From contig JANLHI010000002.1 of NCBI GenBank assembly GCA_024654525.1, forward strand, positions 17,620 through 81,619: 64,000 bases of DNA, written 5' to 3'. The notes beneath the pieces were generated by a model. The model saw only the letters and a list, made by a program, of their open reading frames with translations, made no database searches and had not been told where the DNA came from. Of the stretch, positions 39,871 to 47,627 are shown piece by piece. Made by a program: the position numbers and the translations under genes. The number at the start of each line of letters is the position of its first letter. The stretch's first letter is position 1. This stretch comes from Patescibacteria group bacterium (GTDB taxonomy: Bacteria > Patescibacteria > Paceibacteria > UBA6257 > 2-01-FULL-56-20).

Positions 39871-40704
39871 ATGTTTGGAATTATCCTTGCAGGAATTGGT
39901 GCGGCACTTAATGAAGTTGGTTCTTCAATCGGTAAGTGGGAGGTGGAGCATCACAAAGAAACTTTGCCGATTATGGGTTTTATTCAGCTCTTTTGGGGAG
40001 CGGTGTTTTTTGCAATATTCGGGTTAGTGGTCAAAGGATCGTTTGTGTTCAATCTTGCATCGCTTCCCACATTTCTCCCAAGAGTAATTCTTGAAGTTAT
40101 TTGTATACATCTCGCATTGCGTGCAACGGCGACTGCGGAGCGAAGCGCAATAGGATTTCTTACGGTTGGTACCATCCCCTTGGTGCTTATGGCGGACATT
40201 GTACTTGGGTACGCAATTTCGCCCATGCAGTTCGGAGGAATATTTGTTGTCGCGGTAGGATTGTTGTTATTATTGATTAATCATGGAATCAAAGTAAGAG
40301 GCATTCCCTATGTAGTGGGTTTTGTCGTGACAAGCGCCGCTACCATTTCCCTTTATAAATATGACATCACCTATTTCAATTCGGTAGGAGCGGAACAAGG
40401 AATCATCTACGCAATTTTACTTTCCTACTTCACGCTATCTGTGATAGTGCGTAATCGAAAGAATCCTTTTGTATTTCTTATGCGATATCCGTTCTCACTT
40501 CAAAGTATTGCGCATGGGGGAGTGGGTATAGTATCGAGCTTTGCATATACGTTTGCTCCGGCATCGATAATTATTACTGCACGCCGTGCATTCGGCATAC
40601 TCTCCAGCGTGGTATCCGGAAAAATTTATTTCCACGAGAGGCATCTTCTCGCAAAAAGCGCGGCATTCGTATTGGTAATGGTGGGAATCGTAATGCTGGT
40701 CTAG
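39871..40704 (+). CDS. EamA-family transporter (DMT superfamily)
   Basis: This 277-residue protein has about ten membrane helices arranged as two repeated EamA halves (about 1-135 and 140-277). Landmarks are the early GIGAALNEVGSSIGKWE, ALRATATAERSAIGFLTVGTIPLVL and the second-half end SKIYFHERHLLAKSAAFVLVMVGIVML-like (here GKIYFHERHLLAKSAA). It would export or import small metabolites; direction and substrate are unknown. It starts 12 bases after TspO copy 2. Confidence 0.85.
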   Translation: MFGIILAGIGAALNEVGSSIGKWEVEHHKETLPIMGFIQLFWGAVFFAIFGLVVKGSFVFNLASLPTFLPRVILEVICIHLALRATATAERSAIGFLTVGTIPLVLMADIVLGYAISPMQFGGIFVVAVGLLLLLINHGIKVRGIPYVVGFVVTSAATISLYKYDITYFNSVGAEQGIIYAILLSYFTLSVIVRNRKNPFVFLMRYPFSLQSIAHGGVGIVSSFAYTFAPASIIITARRAFGILSSVVSGKIYFHERHLLAKSAAFVLVMVGIVMLV

Positions 40705-40762
40705 TTTTCGAGGTGATGTGATTGTGAATAATTTCCTATGGTAAAAATGGTATAATAATTCC

Positions 40763-40789
40763 ATGATTGGACACCTTAAGGGACACTAA
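40763..40789 (+). CDS. Leaderless eight-codon ORF (possible ruvA scar)
   Basis: The frame encodes MIGHLKGH and stops. A TATAAT box (40751-40756) ends exactly 6 bases before its ATG, the common spacing here, and a strong terminator follows 11 bases after the stop. So there is a complete short transcription unit of about 75 bases. MIGxLKG is also how RuvA proteins begin, so this may be a deletion scar of ruvA. No function shown. Confidence 0.4.
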   Translation: MIGHLKGH

Positions 40790-40800
40790 TCGTTGTTCCC

Positions 40801-40838
40801 AAAATCCCTCCGACATGGGTCGGAGGGATTTTGTTTTT
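40801..40838 (+). terminator. Strong terminator
   Basis: AAAATCCCTCCGAC (40801-40814), loop ATGG, GTCGGAGGGATTTT (40819-40832), then GTTTTT. It ends the short unit above and possibly the EamA gene transcript. Confidence 0.9.
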
Positions 40839-40876
40839 ATGCGTAGAACTTTCAGCATGACCCTGTTTCAACCATA

Positions 40877-40910
40877 ATCATACCAACAAACTCAAGTATG
40901 TTGGTATGAT
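40877..40910. repeat. Perfect 12-base inverted repeat
   Basis: ATCATACCAACA (40877-40888) and TGTTGGTATGAT (40899-40910) with a 10-base loop. It lies just beyond the 3' end of the minus-strand ATP-grasp gene and could be its transcript end hairpin, though the T-tract is weak. Confidence 0.7.
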
Positions 40911-40927
40911 GTTCTATATGGTTATTG

Positions 40928-42118
40928 TTATCGGGGAAATATGGTGTCCCACACCGCGCCTGCCGCGTTTTGGATTTTTCCTTTGAAGGGATAATGGTGG
41001 TTGTCCAAAAAGGGAAGACTATTACATTCAATCACTCCGGAGCGTGGTTGTTCTTTCCATGACGTGCCAATGTCGCGAATTATAAAGTCGATTCCCACAA
41101 TGGGATCGTCAAAATACGTGCCGATACGATTGAAAAGTGCAATATTCTCCGGATGAGTCGTGTCTGTCGCGTCTTCCGTGGTGCCTCCGTAACACCAGTT
41201 TATTTTTTGATGAAGAGGAATAATGACGCCGTGCGCAGGAATACTTTCCCATGTGAGCCCTTGGCGTTGAAGTTCGTCTTCCGCTCCATCGCCGGTCGCG
41301 AGTTTCGAGAAAATTGGTCCCTGTCGCAGGGGATTTTTATTTTCTTCCACGACAAGTTCTCTAATGGTGTGCGTGCCGTCCCCGATAACTTGCGCGGAGT
41401 CTCGTCGGATAACCCCCACGGTTTTCCTGTCAATGACGGTTGCGCGAAATACCGAACCGAAAAGCTCTTCTTCTATGATGACCCACGGAGAAAGTTTGCG
41501 TGCAATACGAAATGCATGCACAAACGATTCTTCATCTTCGAGGTGAATGAATGTATGACGGCTTCCCGAGCCAAGCGACGGTTTTACGATTACGGGCTTA
41601 TGAAGCGTACGAAATAGTTTTCGCGCTCCTGCAATCGTGGCGCGCGCACCACCCGCGGCAACGGGGAATCCCTGTACGAGAAATTTTTTTTTCATGATGC
41701 GCTTGTCATCCATCCAAAGAAGAGCGTGAGAAGGACGCCCTTTTCGCGGAAGTCCTTCGAATGCAATTTTTGTGCCACGGTATTCCGCAAGGAAAAGCTC
41801 TTTTACTTTATTAAAAAGGCGAAATTGACGCATAGTGATACCGCGCCTGATTGCTTCTTCCCACATACATCGCGTACGGAGTGAATCGCGTTCATCGGGT
41901 GCGTGGGTAACAGTGCCGAGTCGGAGTGCCACAAGAACAGGAACAAGGCGCCACGCAAGGGGAGTCCATATTTTTTGAAACAGGGGAACAAGGTATCGCC
42001 ATGTCATATCCACGGAAAAAAATACCGGACGCGTAACGGTTTCGATAAAACCGTTTAACCACTCGGCAAAGTGTAAAGTAGGGGACCCGCTACAGTGCGG
42101 GCAAGTTTCTCGTTTCAT
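40928..42118 (-). CDS. ATP-grasp family protein
   Basis: This 396-residue protein starts MKRETCPHCSG with a CxxC pair, has a helical region (about 10-90) and then an ATP-grasp fold. VIVKPSLGSGSRHTFIHL (about 180-197) is the phosphate-loop strand, and WVIIEEELFGSVFRATVIDR and the end GIDFIIRD...GVIECNSLPFLDNHHYPF hold the metal-binding acids. ATP-grasp enzymes form peptide-like bonds through acyl phosphates; the arrangement resembles cyanophycin-synthetase or glutathione-synthetase-type ligases. The substrate is unknown. The start at 42118 is used because TATAAT (minus strand, 42161-42166) lies upstream; a longer frame starts at 42181 inside the promoter. Confidence 0.85.
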   Translation of the reverse strand: MKRETCPHCSGSPTLHFAEWLNGFIETVTRPVFFSVDMTWRYLVPLFQKIWTPLAWRLVPVLVALRLGTVTHAPDERDSLRTRCMWEEAIRRGITMRQFRLFNKVKELFLAEYRGTKIAFEGLPRKGRPSHALLWMDDKRIMKKKFLVQGFPVAAGGARATIAGARKLFRTLHKPVIVKPSLGSGSRHTFIHLEDEESFVHAFRIARKLSPWVIIEEELFGSVFRATVIDRKTVGVIRRDSAQVIGDGTHTIRELVVEENKNPLRQGPIFSKLATGDGAEDELQRQGLTWESIPAHGVIIPLHQKINWCYGGTTEDATDTTHPENIALFNRIGTYFDDPIVGIDFIIRDIGTSWKEQPRSGVIECNSLPFLDNHHYPFKGKIQNAAGAVWDTIFPR

Positions 42119-42155
42119 TGGTATTAACGATAGCAGTATCGGGAGAAAGGGAAAC

Positions 42156-42185
42156 TTGACATTATAGCACTTTTTATGCAATAAT
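42156..42185. promoter_or_regulatory. Overlapping divergent promoters
   Basis: On the plus strand, TTGACA (42156-42161), 18 bases, AATAAT (42180-42185) drives the small gene at 42222. On the minus strand, TATAAT (complement of 42161-42166) drives the ATP-grasp gene. The two overlap, so their use is probably mutually exclusive. Confidence 0.6.
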
Positions 42186-42221
42186 TTTCCCGTGAACTTG
42201 AAAACTTAAAACAAGATACAT

Positions 42222-42440
42222 ATGAATGAAAAAAATAAAGAAAATACAAGGCTATTTTTCCTTGTTATGGTCTCTATTCCGATCATCGTATGGTGGTGGG
42301 TACGAGTCGTGAATAGTCCTTATGGTCAATATGCCTTTGAAGGGATACCCTTCGGGTGGAAGGGGCTTCTATTCTATTGCTTGATCCAGGGAATGGGAGT
42401 GTTTTTTCTTACTCGTTGGCTATTAAAGAAATTCTTCTAG
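42222..42440 (+). CDS. Small two-helix membrane protein
   Basis: This 72-residue protein has two membrane helices (about residues 11-28, and 49-66), a short outside loop NSPYGQYAFEGIPFG and a basic end (RWLLKKFF). No family recognised. It has its own promoter, overlapping that of the ATP-grasp gene, and its own terminator. Divergent expression suggests shared regulation with that gene. Confidence 0.65.
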   Translation: MNEKNKENTRLFFLVMVSIPIIVWWWVRVVNSPYGQYAFEGIPFGWKGLLFYCLIQGMGVFFLTRWLLKKFF

Positions 42441-42460
42441 GAAAGACACGAAAAAAAATA

Positions 42461-42489
42461 AAAAGGGCAGTCATCAGCTGCCCCTTTTT
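42461..42489 (+). terminator. Terminator after small membrane protein
   Basis: AAAAGGGCAG (42461-42470) and CTGCCCCTTTTT (42478-42489) around a 7-base loop. Confidence 0.85.
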
Positions 42490-42605
42490 AATACATACAA
42501 AGACTTGACTATATAAAAATATTATGCATAATATTTAAGCCTTATCCAAGTGAAAATTATCGCATTGTTGCGAGTGAGAATGGATGGGATTAGTACATTA
42601 ATGTT

Positions 42606-42776
42606 ATGAAAAAATCTAAAAAGAAAGTACCGAAGAAAGATTCTTCTTCGGAGGAGTTGTGGGCGAACCGGGAACCGGTTGCTCAAAAAATGACACCGGA
42701 GGAGAGTAAAAACTACAACAAAGGAAGGGAGATTTTGGGCATCTCGCCCAATGAACTCCCCAGTGCGCAGAAGTAA
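42606..42776 (+). CDS. Lysine-rich small protein
   Basis: A 56-residue protein starting MKKSKKKVPKKDSSSEELWA and ending KGREILGISPNELPSAQK. The N-terminal part is very basic, suggesting nucleic-acid or acidic-lipid contact; no family recognised. Its 3' end (42723-42763) recurs, 40 of 41 bases identical, at 44809-44849 after pyrE, where it encodes the same C-terminal peptide. It is followed by a terminator. Confidence 0.6.
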   Translation: MKKSKKKVPKKDSSSEELWANREPVAQKMTPEESKNYNKGREILGISPNELPSAQK

Positions 42777-42824
42777 GTTATTCGCTCTAACATTCGAGAA
42801 AGGAGAAAAATTATGCAAAAAAAG

Positions 42825-42853
42825 AAAAGGCGACCGTAAGGTTCGCCTTTTTT
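42825..42853 (+). terminator. Terminator after lysine-rich gene
   Basis: AAAAGGCGA-CC, loop GTAA, GG-TTCGCCTTTTTT. A clear stem with T-tract. Confidence 0.85.
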
Positions 42854-43030
42854 GATTGGTGAAATAGATAGAGATGGGCATCTTTAGTGGTCTTGAAAGA
42901 TGCCTCTCTTACGTTGTGTCCATGAATTTGCAATGGGATATACCAAGGTATAGAGTGTGGTGGGCTGTAAGTAATAGCCCAAATCGGACAACCTGTCCTT
43001 TGATAGGACTAAATATGGAAGGAATCAGTT
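42854..43030 (+). promoter_or_regulatory. Leader of the pyrF-pyrE unit
   Basis: The 177-base space carries three possible hairpins: GGCATCTT/AAGATGCC (42879-42904 region), GGGCT/AGCCC (about 42962-42980) and GTCCT/AGGAC (about 42994-43009). A GGAAGGAA stretch lies 7 bases before the pyrF ATG, a real Shine-Dalgarno sequence unlike most genes here. The leader may regulate the operon; a known PyrR or riboswitch pattern was not recognised. Confidence 0.45.
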
Positions 43031-44053
43031 ATGCAGAAATCTAGAAATTTTCGGGCGATGCTCGAGAAGAAATGGGACGAGGGGAAACATATCTGTGTCG
43101 GGCTTGATCCCGATATGGAGAAAATTCCACAACATATCAAAGATGCGGCGGTAAAGAAAACTACACCGGGACAATCGTCAATTGGGCGCACGATTATCGG
43201 TTTTTGCCGTGCGATTGTGCACGCAACGAAAGACCTCGTGTGTGCCTTCAAGCCAAACATCGCCTTCTTCGAAGCGTTCGGACCGGAGGGGTTTTGGATA
43301 TTCGCCGATGTGGTGAAGATGGTGCGGGACGAGGCGCCCGATGTGGTTCTTATCGGTGACATGAAACGGGCTGACATCGGCAATACGAACAAGGGGTACG
43401 CCACGGGAGCGTTCGAATGGTTAGGCGTGGATGCCATTACCGTGAATCCCTACTTTGGAGGCGGTTCACTCGCTCCTTTCCTTGATTTCGAAAAGAGGGA
43501 AGTGGGAATTAACAGGGGCGATTGCGGTGTTATCGTTCTTTGTCGCACCTCGAATCCTGAGGCGGCGGAATTTCAAGATCGGCTGACGTTGGTGCTAGCA
43601 GAAGATGTTGAAACAGAGCGCGGGATACTTCTTCGATCGGGGGTAACTAACGAAATTTCCAAAGCGTGGAGTACGGTAACGCTGGATGGAAAATTGTATT
43701 GTGCGATGCCGCACTACCAATGGGTGGCCCTTCGGTTTGCAAGCCGTTGGAGTTATAACGGAAACTGCGCGCTCGTGGTGGGCGCAACGGCACCGCAAGA
43801 GCTCGCCGATGTGCGTGCCCTTGTGGGAGATCTTCCGCTCTTAATTCCCGGAATCGGGTTTCAGCAAAAAGGTGTGCCGATTGAAGATCAGATAGAGCGC
43901 GCAGTGAATGCAGGAAGGGACAGTCGCGGTCGCGGGTTTATCCTCAATGACTCGCGAGGGACTCTCTATGCCTCAAGCGGAGATGACTTCACGGATGCGG
44001 CACGGGCAAGAGTCAATAAACTAAACGAATTAGTCAGGCAAAATCTGAAGTGA
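43031..44053 (+). CDS. pyrF: Orotidine 5'-phosphate decarboxylase
   Basis: This 340-residue enzyme converts OMP to UMP, the last step of pyrimidine synthesis. The catalytic tetrad pattern is DMKRADIGNTN (D110, K112, D115), with upstream ICVGLDPDMEKIP and FKPNIAFFEAFG. The length, more than 100 residues above E. coli PyrF, fits the longer type 2 family (Mycobacterium-like); extra sequence is in the C-terminal half. It is followed 13 bases later by pyrE. A Shine-Dalgarno-like GGAAGGAA precedes the start. Other pyr genes are absent from the window. Confidence 0.94.
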   Translation: MQKSRNFRAMLEKKWDEGKHICVGLDPDMEKIPQHIKDAAVKKTTPGQSSIGRTIIGFCRAIVHATKDLVCAFKPNIAFFEAFGPEGFWIFADVVKMVRDEAPDVVLIGDMKRADIGNTNKGYATGAFEWLGVDAITVNPYFGGGSLAPFLDFEKREVGINRGDCGVIVLCRTSNPEAAEFQDRLTLVLAEDVETERGILLRSGVTNEISKAWSTVTLDGKLYCAMPHYQWVALRFASRWSYNGNCALVVGATAPQELADVRALVGDLPLLIPGIGFQQKGVPIEDQIERAVNAGRDSRGRGFILNDSRGTLYASSGDDFTDAARARVNKLNELVRQNLK

Positions 44054-44066
44054 AAGAGGAAAAAGT

Positions 44067-44801
44067 ATGAAAGATATCCTACAGTTGGGACCAAAAGGTA
44101 TTCTTGCGCTTGACCCCGGGGAAGTGGACCGTCCACTTACCGCACCGGAGGTGGTGTATATTGCAAAAACACTCGGCGCCTTTTGGGAGTATGACTACGC
44201 GGCGGCGAATGTGGGACGAGTCGGTATGCATGCCATACTCAAGTCGAAGCGGCACAGCGACGGATTTTTTGTGTCGAGGATTCTCCTCGAGTCGGATAAT
44301 ATCTGTCGCATCATGGCGGATCAGATTGTGATGCGCCTCCGGAGTGAGAGCATTCCTTGTCCCGACTGTGTCATTGGCATACCCGATGGCGCTACCAAAT
44401 TGGGACGCGATGTCGCCAAGACATTGGGTGTGCGTAAGGTGGAAATGGAGAAACTCGTCGGACGGCTCGTGCTTAAGGATGCAATTCCCGATGACGCGAG
44501 CGTGCTCCTCGTCGAGGACTTTTGCACGCGGGGTACCGGTTTTAAGGAAGCGGTTCTCGAAGTGAAAGGCAAGCATCCATCGGTGAAAGTCGTTCCGTAT
44601 GACCCCGTTATCATCAATCGTGGGGGATTGCGGGATTTCGAAGTCGAGGGAGTCGGACGTTTCACAGTACTCCCTGTTGTCGAGCGGCGCGTGCAGGACT
44701 GGGAAGCGGATGAGTGTCTGTTGTGTCCTCAAGGTTCGACACCCATCAAACCAAAAGAAACAGACGCTAATTGGCGGCTTATCAACGAATCACAACATTA
44801 A
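44067..44801 (+). CDS. pyrE: Orotate phosphoribosyltransferase
   Basis: This 244-residue enzyme joins orotate and PRPP to give OMP, the substrate of PyrF. The PRPP loop is SVLLVEDFCTRGTGFKEAV (about residues 147-165), and CPDCVIGIPDGATKLG precedes it. The C-terminal part (WEADECLLCPQGSTPIK) carries a CxxC-like pair unusual for the family. An AGAGGAA sequence sits before the ATG. Together with pyrF it could allow orotate salvage into UMP without the earlier pathway. The stop is 7 bases before a copy of the 3' end of the lysine-rich gene. Confidence 0.93.
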   Translation: MKDILQLGPKGILALDPGEVDRPLTAPEVVYIAKTLGAFWEYDYAAANVGRVGMHAILKSKRHSDGFFVSRILLESDNICRIMADQIVMRLRSESIPCPDCVIGIPDGATKLGRDVAKTLGVRKVEMEKLVGRLVLKDAIPDDASVLLVEDFCTRGTGFKEAVLEVKGKHPSVKVVPYDPVIINRGGLRDFEVEGVGRFTVLPVVERRVQDWEADECLLCPQGSTPIKPKETDANWRLINESQH

Positions 44802-44805
44802 GCTA

Positions 44806-44862
44806 AAGGGAAGGGAGATTTTGGGCATATCGCCCAATGAACTCCCCAGCACCCAAAAGTAA
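44806..44862 (+). pseudogene. Duplicated 3' end of the lysine-rich gene
   Basis: Bases 44809-44849 match 42723-42763 in 40 of 41 positions and encode KGREILGISPNELPSTQK with the stop at 44860-44862. No start belongs to it. Together the two copies flank the pyrF-pyrE pair as direct repeats. A terminator follows, as after the full copy. Confidence 0.85.
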
Positions 44863-44881
44863 AAGAAAAAATAAAACAAGA

Positions 44882-44907
44882 AAAAGGCATCTGCAAAGAT
44901 GCCTTTT
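44882..44907 (+). terminator. Terminator after pyrE
   Basis: AAAAGGCATC (44882-44891), loop TGCAAA-like, GATGCCTTTT (44898-44907). Confidence 0.85.
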
Positions 44908-45026
44908 CTAATTCCATTTTTTCCAAAAGTACCACTTATCCACAAACATCTTATCTCTTGTAGGGTATAATATAATCACGATCAAAGGTCGAAGGTGTTA
45001 TTAGGGGTAATAAAATTTAAATTCAC

Positions 45027-45710
45027 ATGGTAGTACAAGATTGGACGAATGTGGTGGCTAATTCCCTCCAGAACCTTTGGCTGGGAGTAGCCGGCTTTCT
45101 TCCGACGCTCATTGGTGCGCTTGCGGTTCTTTTGGTAGGACTCATTGTTGCATTTGGCGTGGGGACGGCAGTTGAAAAAATATTTCAGGCATTGAAGCTC
45201 GATACGTTTCTTTCGAAACTCGGACTTAGTCATTATTTTGAACGCGCAAACCTTAAACTGCGTGCCTCTTACTTTTTGGGGCAGTTAGTGTACTGGTTTG
45301 TCGCAATCGCGTTTCTCCTTGCGGCGTCGGACATATTGCAGCTCAATGCACTTTCTGAATTTTTGAAAGATGTGCTTGGGTATCTTCCGAACGTGATTCT
45401 TGCGGTGTTGATCATGCTTGCGGCGGTGATTGTGGCGAACTTTGTGCGCCACATCGTACGCGCATCGGTGATGAGCGCGAAGCTTCACGCAGGACGATTT
45501 CTAGGAACGCTTGCATGGTGGTCGGTGGTGGTGTTTGGTTTGTTGACCGCGTTGGTTCAATTGAACGTAGCGGTAAGCATTATCAATAGCATTGTAACCG
45601 GCTTTATTGCAATGCTCGCAATCGCGGGAGGACTTGCCTTCGGATTGGGGGGTCGTGATTATGCGGCGTATCTTATCAATAAGCTTCGGGAGCACACGGA
45701 ATCTCGATAA
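45027..45710 (+). CDS. Membrane protein with conserved TM-helix repeats (MscS-related)
   Basis: This 227-residue protein has about five membrane helices and the conserved TM-helix repeats (PF05552-like) found in small-conductance mechanosensitive channel relatives. Landmarks are LPTLIGALAVLLVGLIVAFGVG, FLKDVLGYLPNVILAVLIML and the end IAGGLAFGLGGRDYAAYLINKL, like the pore-lining part of MscS-type proteins. There is no beta domain. It may form a channel or scaffold. TATAAT near 44965 gives a leader of about 55 bases, longer than most genes here. Confidence 0.8.
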   Translation: MVVQDWTNVVANSLQNLWLGVAGFLPTLIGALAVLLVGLIVAFGVGTAVEKIFQALKLDTFLSKLGLSHYFERANLKLRASYFLGQLVYWFVAIAFLLAASDILQLNALSEFLKDVLGYLPNVILAVLIMLAAVIVANFVRHIVRASVMSAKLHAGRFLGTLAWWSVVVFGLLTALVQLNVAVSIINSIVTGFIAMLAIAGGLAFGLGGRDYAAYLINKLREHTESR

Positions 45711-45798
45711 TCAATCCTTGTGAGGAGGATTGGTGTCGGTTCCAGGTTCTCGAAACGGTGTGCGACTTCATTTTTCCGCATAGAGGGGATGAAGTTTG

Positions 45799-45878
45799 CC
45801 CGGTAATGGATTTGCGATTCCCGCCTTTGGCGGATTGAGATTATATCGCGGTTCCATTACCGGGTTTGCATTTTTTTT
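45799..45878 (+). terminator. Long hairpin terminator
   Basis: CCCGGTAATGGA (45799-45810) pairs with TCCATTACCGGG (45853-45864) across about 42 bases that hold an inner CCCGCC/GGCGG hairpin. A run of eight T follows at 45871. Confidence 0.75.
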
Positions 45879-45907
45879 GACTCTCGTATACCATTGAACA
45901 CACAAAT

Positions 45908-46345
45908 ATGTTGGTAATTCGCTTCCAGCGTACAGGGAAAAAACATCAGCCAAGCTACCGTATTGTTGTTGCGGAGCGTCGTTCGAGTTTGGGTGGTCCT
46001 TCCGTGGAGACGCTTGGATCGTATGAAGTAGCGACAAAGAAAGTAATTATCAATAAAGAGCGTGTTTTGCACTGGTTGAAAATGGGCGCGCAGGCAAGCG
46101 ATACCGTGTGGAATCTTTTTGTAAGAGAGAAGGTAATAGACGGACCAAAGCGAAAACTTAATATTAAATTTGTAGAAAAGGAAAATGCAAAGTCTCCTGA
46201 TCCCGTAGCGCAAGTCGCGGAGCCAAAGAAGGAAGAGGAGTCGGTTTCCCCCGTGGATCAAGCACCGGTAGCATCAAAAGAAGAGGTTCCTGCTTCAGTA
46301 GAAACATCGGATGAAGTTCCCGCAGAAACACCTGCTACACAATAA
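45908..46345 (+). CDS. rpsP: 30S ribosomal protein S16, with extended tail
   Basis: This 145-residue protein begins with a full S16 domain: LVIRFQRTGKKHQPSYRIVV, SLGGPSVETLGSYE and VIINKERVLHWLKMGAQASDTV (residues 1-80). S16 is needed for 30S assembly. The last 60 residues are a low-complexity Pro/Ala/Glu/Val tail (VASKEEVPASVETSDE), an extension beyond the usual 80-90 residues, of a type often seen in CPR ribosomal proteins. It is followed by khpA after a separate promoter. rimM, trmD and rplS are not nearby. Confidence 0.95.
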   Translation: MLVIRFQRTGKKHQPSYRIVVAERRSSLGGPSVETLGSYEVATKKVIINKERVLHWLKMGAQASDTVWNLFVREKVIDGPKRKLNIKFVEKENAKSPDPVAQVAEPKKEEESVSPVDQAPVASKEEVPASVETSDEVPAETPATQ

Positions 46346-46377
46346 AAGAGGAGTATCTTTACGGTTTTGCTCAAGAA

Positions 46378-46409
46378 GAGGTTGACAACCTCATCGTTTT
46401 GTGTATAAT
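46378..46409 (+). promoter_or_regulatory. khpA promoter with palindromic -35
   Basis: TTGACA (46382-46387), 16 bases, TATAAT (46404-46409). The -35 lies inside the perfect palindrome GAGGTT-GAC-AACCTC (46378-46392), which may be an operator. Confidence 0.75.
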
Positions 46410-46477
46410 AAAATTACGCTCGGTCAATGTAAAGAAATGGAGCGAAAGGTCGAAGGAGATAAGTTCTGAATATCAGT

Positions 46478-46798
46478 ATGGATCAATCAGCTGACAAAGA
46501 GTTTCTCGAATATCTGGTTAAGTCATTAGTGGATCATCCTGAAGACGTAAAAGTTGACCGCAAGGTTGACGAAATGGGAGTGCTTCTCTCACTTCGGGTA
46601 AATCCCTTGGATATGGGCCAGGTAGTCGGACGCCAGGGCGCAACCGCGAAAGCGATTCGCTCATTGCTCCGGATTGTGGGCATTAAGAATAACGCCCGCG
46701 TAAATCTCAAGATTGAGGAACCGGAAGGCAGTACGCGTCCCCCGCGCACTCATGGTGGCGAAAGCCGTCGTGATGGTGCAGGAGAAGGGAATTACTAG
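46478..46798 (+). CDS. khpA: KH-domain RNA-binding protein KhpA
   Basis: This 106-residue protein is a KH type II RNA-binding protein of the YlqC/KhpA family. The GxxG loop is GRQG in DMGQVVGRQGATAKAIRSLL (about residues 46-65). KhpA pairs with KhpB to bind many RNAs. The C-terminal 25 residues are a Gly/Arg-rich tail beyond the domain. It lies after rpsP as in many bacteria (rpsP-ylqC), but with its own strong promoter. The start is at ATG 46478. Confidence 0.93.
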   Translation: MDQSADKEFLEYLVKSLVDHPEDVKVDRKVDEMGVLLSLRVNPLDMGQVVGRQGATAKAIRSLLRIVGIKNNARVNLKIEEPEGSTRPPRTHGGESRRDGAGEGNY

Positions 46799-46813
46799 TA
46801 TAGTTTTGCTCTT

Positions 46814-46856
46814 AAACCACCTCGCTCCCTTACGGGAGTGAGGTGGTTTTGTTTTT
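46814..46856 (+). terminator. Strong terminator after khpA
   Basis: AAACCACCTCGCTCCC, loop TTAC, then GGGAGTGAGGTGGTTTT, ending GTTTTT. Stem of about 16 bases. Confidence 0.93.
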
Positions 46857-46970
46857 CCGGGAAGAGAATGAGAGATTGACTGCGTACATAGAATTTGTTA
46901 TTTTATATGCCATCTGCGAGTCGGATGGCGCCACTCAGCAATTATTATTTATTAATTATACGGAATCTTT

Positions 46971-47540
46971 ATGCTTGCCTATACCGATCTCAAAAAAGGA
47001 GCATTGTTTGTTATGGATGGAGCGCCCTATGAGGTGCTTGATTCTCATTTTCTGCGTATGCAACAGCGAAAAGCCGTGGTACAAACAAAAATTAAAAATC
47101 TTGTTACGGGAAAAATTGTTGATCGAAATTTTCAGCCGAGTGATAGTTTCGAAGAGGCGGAAGTCGAGAAGAAGTCTGCAGTGTTTATTTATATGAATCG
47201 CGGAGAGTTTTGGTTTCATGAAGAGGGTAATCCAAAAAATCGCTTTATATTAAAAGAGGACGTCCTTGGGGAAAGCGGAAAATTTTTGAAGCCAAATACT
47301 TCAGTGGAGACGGTGCTTTTCGAGGAAAAGGTAATTGGAGTAAAACTTCCGGTAAAAGCCGATTTTAAGGTTGTCGAAGCGCCACCTGGGGTAAAGGGAA
47401 ATACGGCGCAAGGCGGTACAAAAGTCGCCACGCTGGAGGGCGGCGCGAAGATTGCGGTACCACTTTTCGTAAATGAAGGGGATGTGGTGCGTGTGAACAC
47501 GGAGACCGGAGAGTATGTTGAGCGCGTTGAAAAAAATTAG
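46971..47540 (+). CDS. efp: Elongation factor P
   Basis: This 189-residue three-domain protein helps ribosomes through proline runs. Landmarks are the start LAYTDLKKGALFVMDGAPYEVL, domain 2 VFIYMNRGEFWFHEE, and the end VRVNTETGEYVERV. The tip of domain 1, usually KPGKGQA with a modified lysine, reads RMQQRKA (residues 29-35), so the standard Lys34-equivalent is a glutamine by my alignment. A TATACG box (46957-46962) ends 8 bases before the start. No EpmA/B-type modifying gene is near. Confidence 0.95.
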   Translation: MLAYTDLKKGALFVMDGAPYEVLDSHFLRMQQRKAVVQTKIKNLVTGKIVDRNFQPSDSFEEAEVEKKSAVFIYMNRGEFWFHEEGNPKNRFILKEDVLGESGKFLKPNTSVETVLFEEKVIGVKLPVKADFKVVEAPPGVKGNTAQGGTKVATLEGGAKIAVPLFVNEGDVVRVNTETGEYVERVEKN

Positions 47541-47627
47541 AGCGTGATTAGGGAAATCGGGACATTTTTATTTTTTTGAAAACATTCTGCAGAACGCGAG
47601 AAGGTTATCGCAGTGCGATTACATAGC

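Noticed and set aside
42854..43030. Riboswitch before pyrF
   Set aside because: Three hairpins are visible but no known riboswitch or PyrR-type consensus; kept only as an uncharacterised leader.
44079..44732. Minus-strand frame of 217 codons opposite pyrE
   Set aside because: Antisense shadow of a clear PyrE; no start signal.
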